A DNA stretch of 64,000 nucleotides from Acidobacteriota bacterium. Lineage in GTDB: Bacteria; Acidobacteriota; UBA6911. A program made the translations under genes and the position numbers. The notes under the pieces are model-generated. The model was not told the origin of the DNA. It saw nothing but the letters and a program-made list of their open reading frames with translations, and did not search any database. Each line of letters starts with the position of its first letter. The first letter of the stretch is position 1. The stretch covers positions 1 to 64,000 of the forward strand of contig JAAYCX010000075.1 of the NCBI GenBank assembly GCA_012729555.1. Direction: 5' to 3'. Positions 61,928 to 64,000 of this stretch are shown here, piece after piece.

Positions 61928-63153
61928 TATGCTCCCCTCATTTTCACTACTTTTTCAGCCGGCTTTGCCGTGGCGAAGGCCGCCCAGGCTTCCATCAGGG
62001 GGCGGCGCAGATCGAGAAGATCGCTACGCTGATAGCTCTCCTCCACCTTGGATTGCAGTCGGTGGGCGAGGCATTTCTCAATCACGTTGTGCGCATATCG
62101 GTTTCGCTCTTCCGCCCAATCCCGGAACGATGAACGGAAGCCGTGCGCCGTGATTTCAGACCTTCCCATGCGCTTGAGACATTGCAGGAAAATCATATTC
62201 GAACAGGGGCGGCCATAGGTGCGGCCCGGGAAAACGTAGTCCCCTTCCCCCAGCTCCCGTGCCTCCTGGAGTATTTCGAGACAGCGCGGGGCCAGCGGTA
62301 CCCGGTGGGGGATCCTCCGTTCTGTTGCCTTGCCCTTCATTTGCTCGGCCGGAACGGTCCAGGTCCTCGCCTCCAGGTTGATCTGATCCCAGCGCGCGAG
62401 CAGGACCTCGGAGGTCCTCATCGCTGTGAGGATCAGGAATTCAAACGCCAGCTTCACGGACAGCGCCGCGTCCGCTGCGCGCATTGCCAGGATAAATCCG
62501 GGCACCTCCTGGTAAGGCAGGGCCGGGTGGTGATCCGCCCCGCTTACTTGCTTGGGCAGAACCTTTGTGACATCCTCCGCCGGATTGTCGCCGGACATCC
62601 ACCCCCGCGCCTTGGAGTAACTGAAGACGGCCCGGAGGCGCTGTTTGATGCGCTTGGCGCTTTCGGGGATCTCGAGCCATATCGGGGTAAGGACCTTCAG
62701 GACATCGCCGGAGGTGACACTATCCACGGCCAGGGCGCCGATCGCCGGGAAGGCATACGTTTCAAGGGTGGTGATCCATCGGTTTGCGTGGCGTCGATCG
62801 AAGCCCTTGGAATTGACCGCGTGAAATTCCCGGGCCGCCTCCTCGAGAGTGGGGACCGTCATTCGCTCCCGCCGCCGCTGTTCGACCGGATCGCCGCCGG
62901 CCCTGGCGATCTTTCGAAGTCGCGCCGCCTCCTCGCGCGCGTCTTTGAGCGAGACATAGGACAGGCCTCCCAGTCCGATATCCCGGCGCTTGCCCTTGAC
63001 GGTGGTCCGGAGGATCCAGTGCTTCCCTCCGCTCGGTTCGACCACCAGGAATAAACAGCCGCCGTCAGCGTACATTCCGGGCTTCGAAAGTCCCCGGATT
63101 TCGGCGGCCGATAACGCCTTGTCGGGGTGTTTCCCAGGTTCGATTCCTTTCAT
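61927..63153 (-). CDS. int: Tyrosine recombinase (P4/CP4-57-type integrase)
   Basis: 408 aa. An N-terminal arm-binding DUF4102 domain (LSAAEIRGLSKPGMYADGG, HWILRTTVKGKRRDIGLGGL), a core-binding domain (about 100-190) and a catalytic domain with the first Arg in LTAMRTSEVLLARWD, HGFRSSFRDWAEERN for His/Arg, and the nucleophile Tyr in VEESYQRSDLLD. It lies 150 bases from attR, with arm sites in its promoter region, which suggests self-control. Confidence 0.93.
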   Translation of the reverse strand: MKGIEPGKHPDKALSAAEIRGLSKPGMYADGGCLFLVVEPSGGKHWILRTTVKGKRRDIGLGGLSYVSLKDAREEAARLRKIARAGGDPVEQRRRERMTVPTLEEAAREFHAVNSKGFDRRHANRWITTLETYAFPAIGALAVDSVTSGDVLKVLTPIWLEIPESAKRIKQRLRAVFSYSKARGWMSGDNPAEDVTKVLPKQVSGADHHPALPYQEVPGFILAMRAADAALSVKLAFEFLILTAMRTSEVLLARWDQINLEARTWTVPAEQMKGKATERRIPHRVPLAPRCLEILQEARELGEGDYVFPGRTYGRPCSNMIFLQCLKRMGRSEITAHGFRSSFRDWAEERNRYAHNVIEKCLAHRLQSKVEESYQRSDLLDLRRPLMEAWAAFATAKPAEKVVKMRGA

Positions 63154-63165
63154 AGGAGCCTTTCC

Positions 63166-63187
63166 TACCCCACGATTTACCCAACGA
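63166..63187 (+). promoter_or_regulatory. Right integrase arm-type sites (two copies)
   Basis: TACCCCACGA (63166-63175) and TACCCAACGA (63178-63187), 12 bases apart, matching the left pair in sequence, orientation and spacing. They lie 13-34 bases upstream of the integrase ATG. Confidence 0.65.
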
Positions 63188-63304
63188 AATTATTTTGATG
63201 CCACTATATTCCCTTCCTTTTCCTTTGACAATGAAAATCTACAAATGGTTATGAATACTGGGTTTTGTTTACGTTGCTTGTTTTCCTTAGACGCTATAAA
63301 AACG

Positions 63305-63321
63305 CCTACCTGAGGAGCCAG
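63305..63321 (+). repeat. attR: 17-bp core repeat
   Basis: CCTACCTGAGGAGCCAG, identical to the tRNA-Asn 3' end at 52639-52655. Sequence to the right is chromosomal. Confidence 0.93.
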
Positions 63322-63383
63322 TACCTTCCTTTAATTACACCACCCATTAAGACTTAGACCCAAGACCCCCTGCAAATCCCGGG

Positions 63384-63710
63384 CTATTCGATATTGGCGC
63401 TGACAACGGACGCCATCTGCATCATGTCGATCGTCTGCCCCGCTTCCAGGCCGGTCAGATCGGTCACTTTTCCGTTCTTCCCGGTAGTCCGGGTGTTTTT
63501 GAATATTTTGATCAGGTTGGCGTCCGCCACGATGAATTTGCCGGCATTTTCCGGCTTGCCGTTCACCGTTTTCGTCTGCAGCCCGTTTTCCTTGATGTAA
63601 TCCCACAACCTTTTGGTGATCTCGGTGCGAGGAAGCGAGGCAACGCCCAGGAATGCGGCCAACTCCGCTTTCAGTGTCACCGGTTTGTTGAGTCCCTTTT
63701 CTTCCGCCAT
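63384..63710 (-). CDS. SWIB/MDM2-domain protein
   Basis: 108 aa. The SWIB fold is complete: LGVASLPRTEITKRLWDYIK, NGLQTKTVNGKPENAGKFIV, ADANLIKIF. SWIB domains are common in eukaryotic chromatin remodellers and occur in some bacteria (Chlamydiae, Acidobacteriota, others), sometimes beside DNA topology genes. It lies 60 bases beyond attR, outside the element. Biological role in bacteria is not settled. Confidence 0.88.
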   Translation of the reverse strand: MAEEKGLNKPVTLKAELAAFLGVASLPRTEITKRLWDYIKENGLQTKTVNGKPENAGKFIVADANLIKIFKNTRTTGKNGKVTDLTGLEAGQTIDMMQMASVVSANIE

Positions 63711-63867
63711 GGCTGTTGTCTCCGTTATCTGGTTGGATCCGATCTGGTGGAGAAAGTATTAGGGGCTTCCCGTTTGCATGTCAAGGGACCAGACCCGGTG
63801 CTGCCGGGCCGTCCCGTGAATGCGGAGGGGGATCCGGGGTTGGGGCCACCGGTGACTGGCCCCCCGG

Positions 63868-64000
63868 TCAGGCGATGGCGGTCAGCCGCGCCACCCGCAC
63901 CGCCGGGCGGTTGCGGGCGATGTCGTAGGCCGACTGCAGATTAGCCCAGAACTCGGGCGTCGTATGGAGCGCCTCGGACAGCATCCATGCCGTCTCCGGG
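63868..64000 (-). CDS. HigA-like antitoxin, C-terminal part (runs off the window)
   Basis: The last 43 codons of a leftward gene ending at TGA 63870-63868. The sequence MLSEALHTTPEFWANLQSAY is the typical second half of HigA/VapI-type XRE antitoxins. The toxin gene would lie beyond base 64000, upstream of this gene. The 157 bases between this stop and the SWIB start (63711-63867) show nothing recognisable. Confidence 0.7.
   Translation of the reverse strand, partial: PETAWMLSEALHTTPEFWANLQSAYDIARNRPAVRVARLTAIA

Noticed and set aside
52656-63304. Hidden capsid, portal or large-terminase gene inside the element
   Set aside because: Gaps between the fourteen genes are at most 289 bases, and no frame in either strand large enough for such proteins remains outside the genes listed.

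Overview
This is a GC-rich (about 70% by eye) chromosomal segment of a Gram-negative, probably anaerobic or facultative bacterium. The Gram-negative call rests on lipopolysaccharide-export genes (lptB and an LptC/LptA-type gene) and apolipoprotein N-acyltransferase. The anaerobic leaning rests on a two-subunit 2-oxoacid:ferredoxin oxidoreductase, a MetF/MetV pair, a multi-[4Fe-4S]/MvhD fusion, an Fe-S aldo/keto reductase and a radical SAM enzyme. HPr kinase/phosphorylase together with RapZ, a permease-less PTS, long-form HPF and rpoN beside the lpt genes fits Acidobacteriota or a related deep Gram-negative lineage. That placement is inference; there is no rRNA or ribosomal-protein gene here to test it.

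Layout. Bases 1-330 hold what looks like the edge of an insertion sequence. 331-4575 (+) is an isoquinoline-oxidoreductase-type molybdenum enzyme (iorA/iorB-like) and serA. 4624-21185 (-) is a long leftward run: ptsI, HPr, EIIA, rapZ, hprK, hpf, rpoN, lptB, an LptC/LptA-like gene broken in a G10 tract, a Pro-rich membrane protein, prfB with its programmed frameshift, lnt, a SPOR protein, a slipin/NfeD pair and lipA. 21261-31868 is mixed: a SWIM-SNF2 helicase, a protealysin-like M4 protease, a Sel1 protein, an Fe-S aldo/keto reductase, a LUD protein, a TPR lipoprotein-like/secreted protein and a UroD-fold methyltransferase. 31920-37173 (-) is a compact C1/lactate redox operon (GlcD-type flavoprotein, Fe-S/MvhD fusion, LarA, MetV, MetF). 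37381-52486 carries prmA, a NYN nuclease, korA/korB, yajQ, a UPF0182 protein, an SRPBCC protein, a radical SAM/SPASM enzyme, a SYLF protein, the pantothenate-to-CoA block panB-panE-panC-coaX, and tdh.

At tRNA-Asn (52580-52654) a lower-GC integrated element of about 10.67 kb begins. It is bounded by a 17-bp direct repeat of the tRNA 3' end (52639-52655 and 63305-63321). Every gene in it points left: tyrosine integrase, a 217-aa unknown, AlpA-type regulator, zinc-ribbon protein, P4-type primase-helicase, then a symmetric six-iteron array (putative origin), P27-type small terminase, two unknowns, HK97-type prohead protease, a 53-aa protein, an 861-aa tail tape-measure protein, an RHH repressor with its own operator-containing promoter, an unknown, and an excisionase-like protein. 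There is no portal, large terminase, major capsid or tail-tube gene. All reading frames, both att sites and the integrase arm-type sites look intact, so I read it as a phage satellite that carries its own DNA-packaging adaptor, maturation protease and tail ruler, rather than as a decayed prophage. This is the best candidate here for an undescribed system.

Right of the element the chromosome resumes with a SWIB-domain protein and the 3' end of a HigA-like antitoxin that runs off the window.
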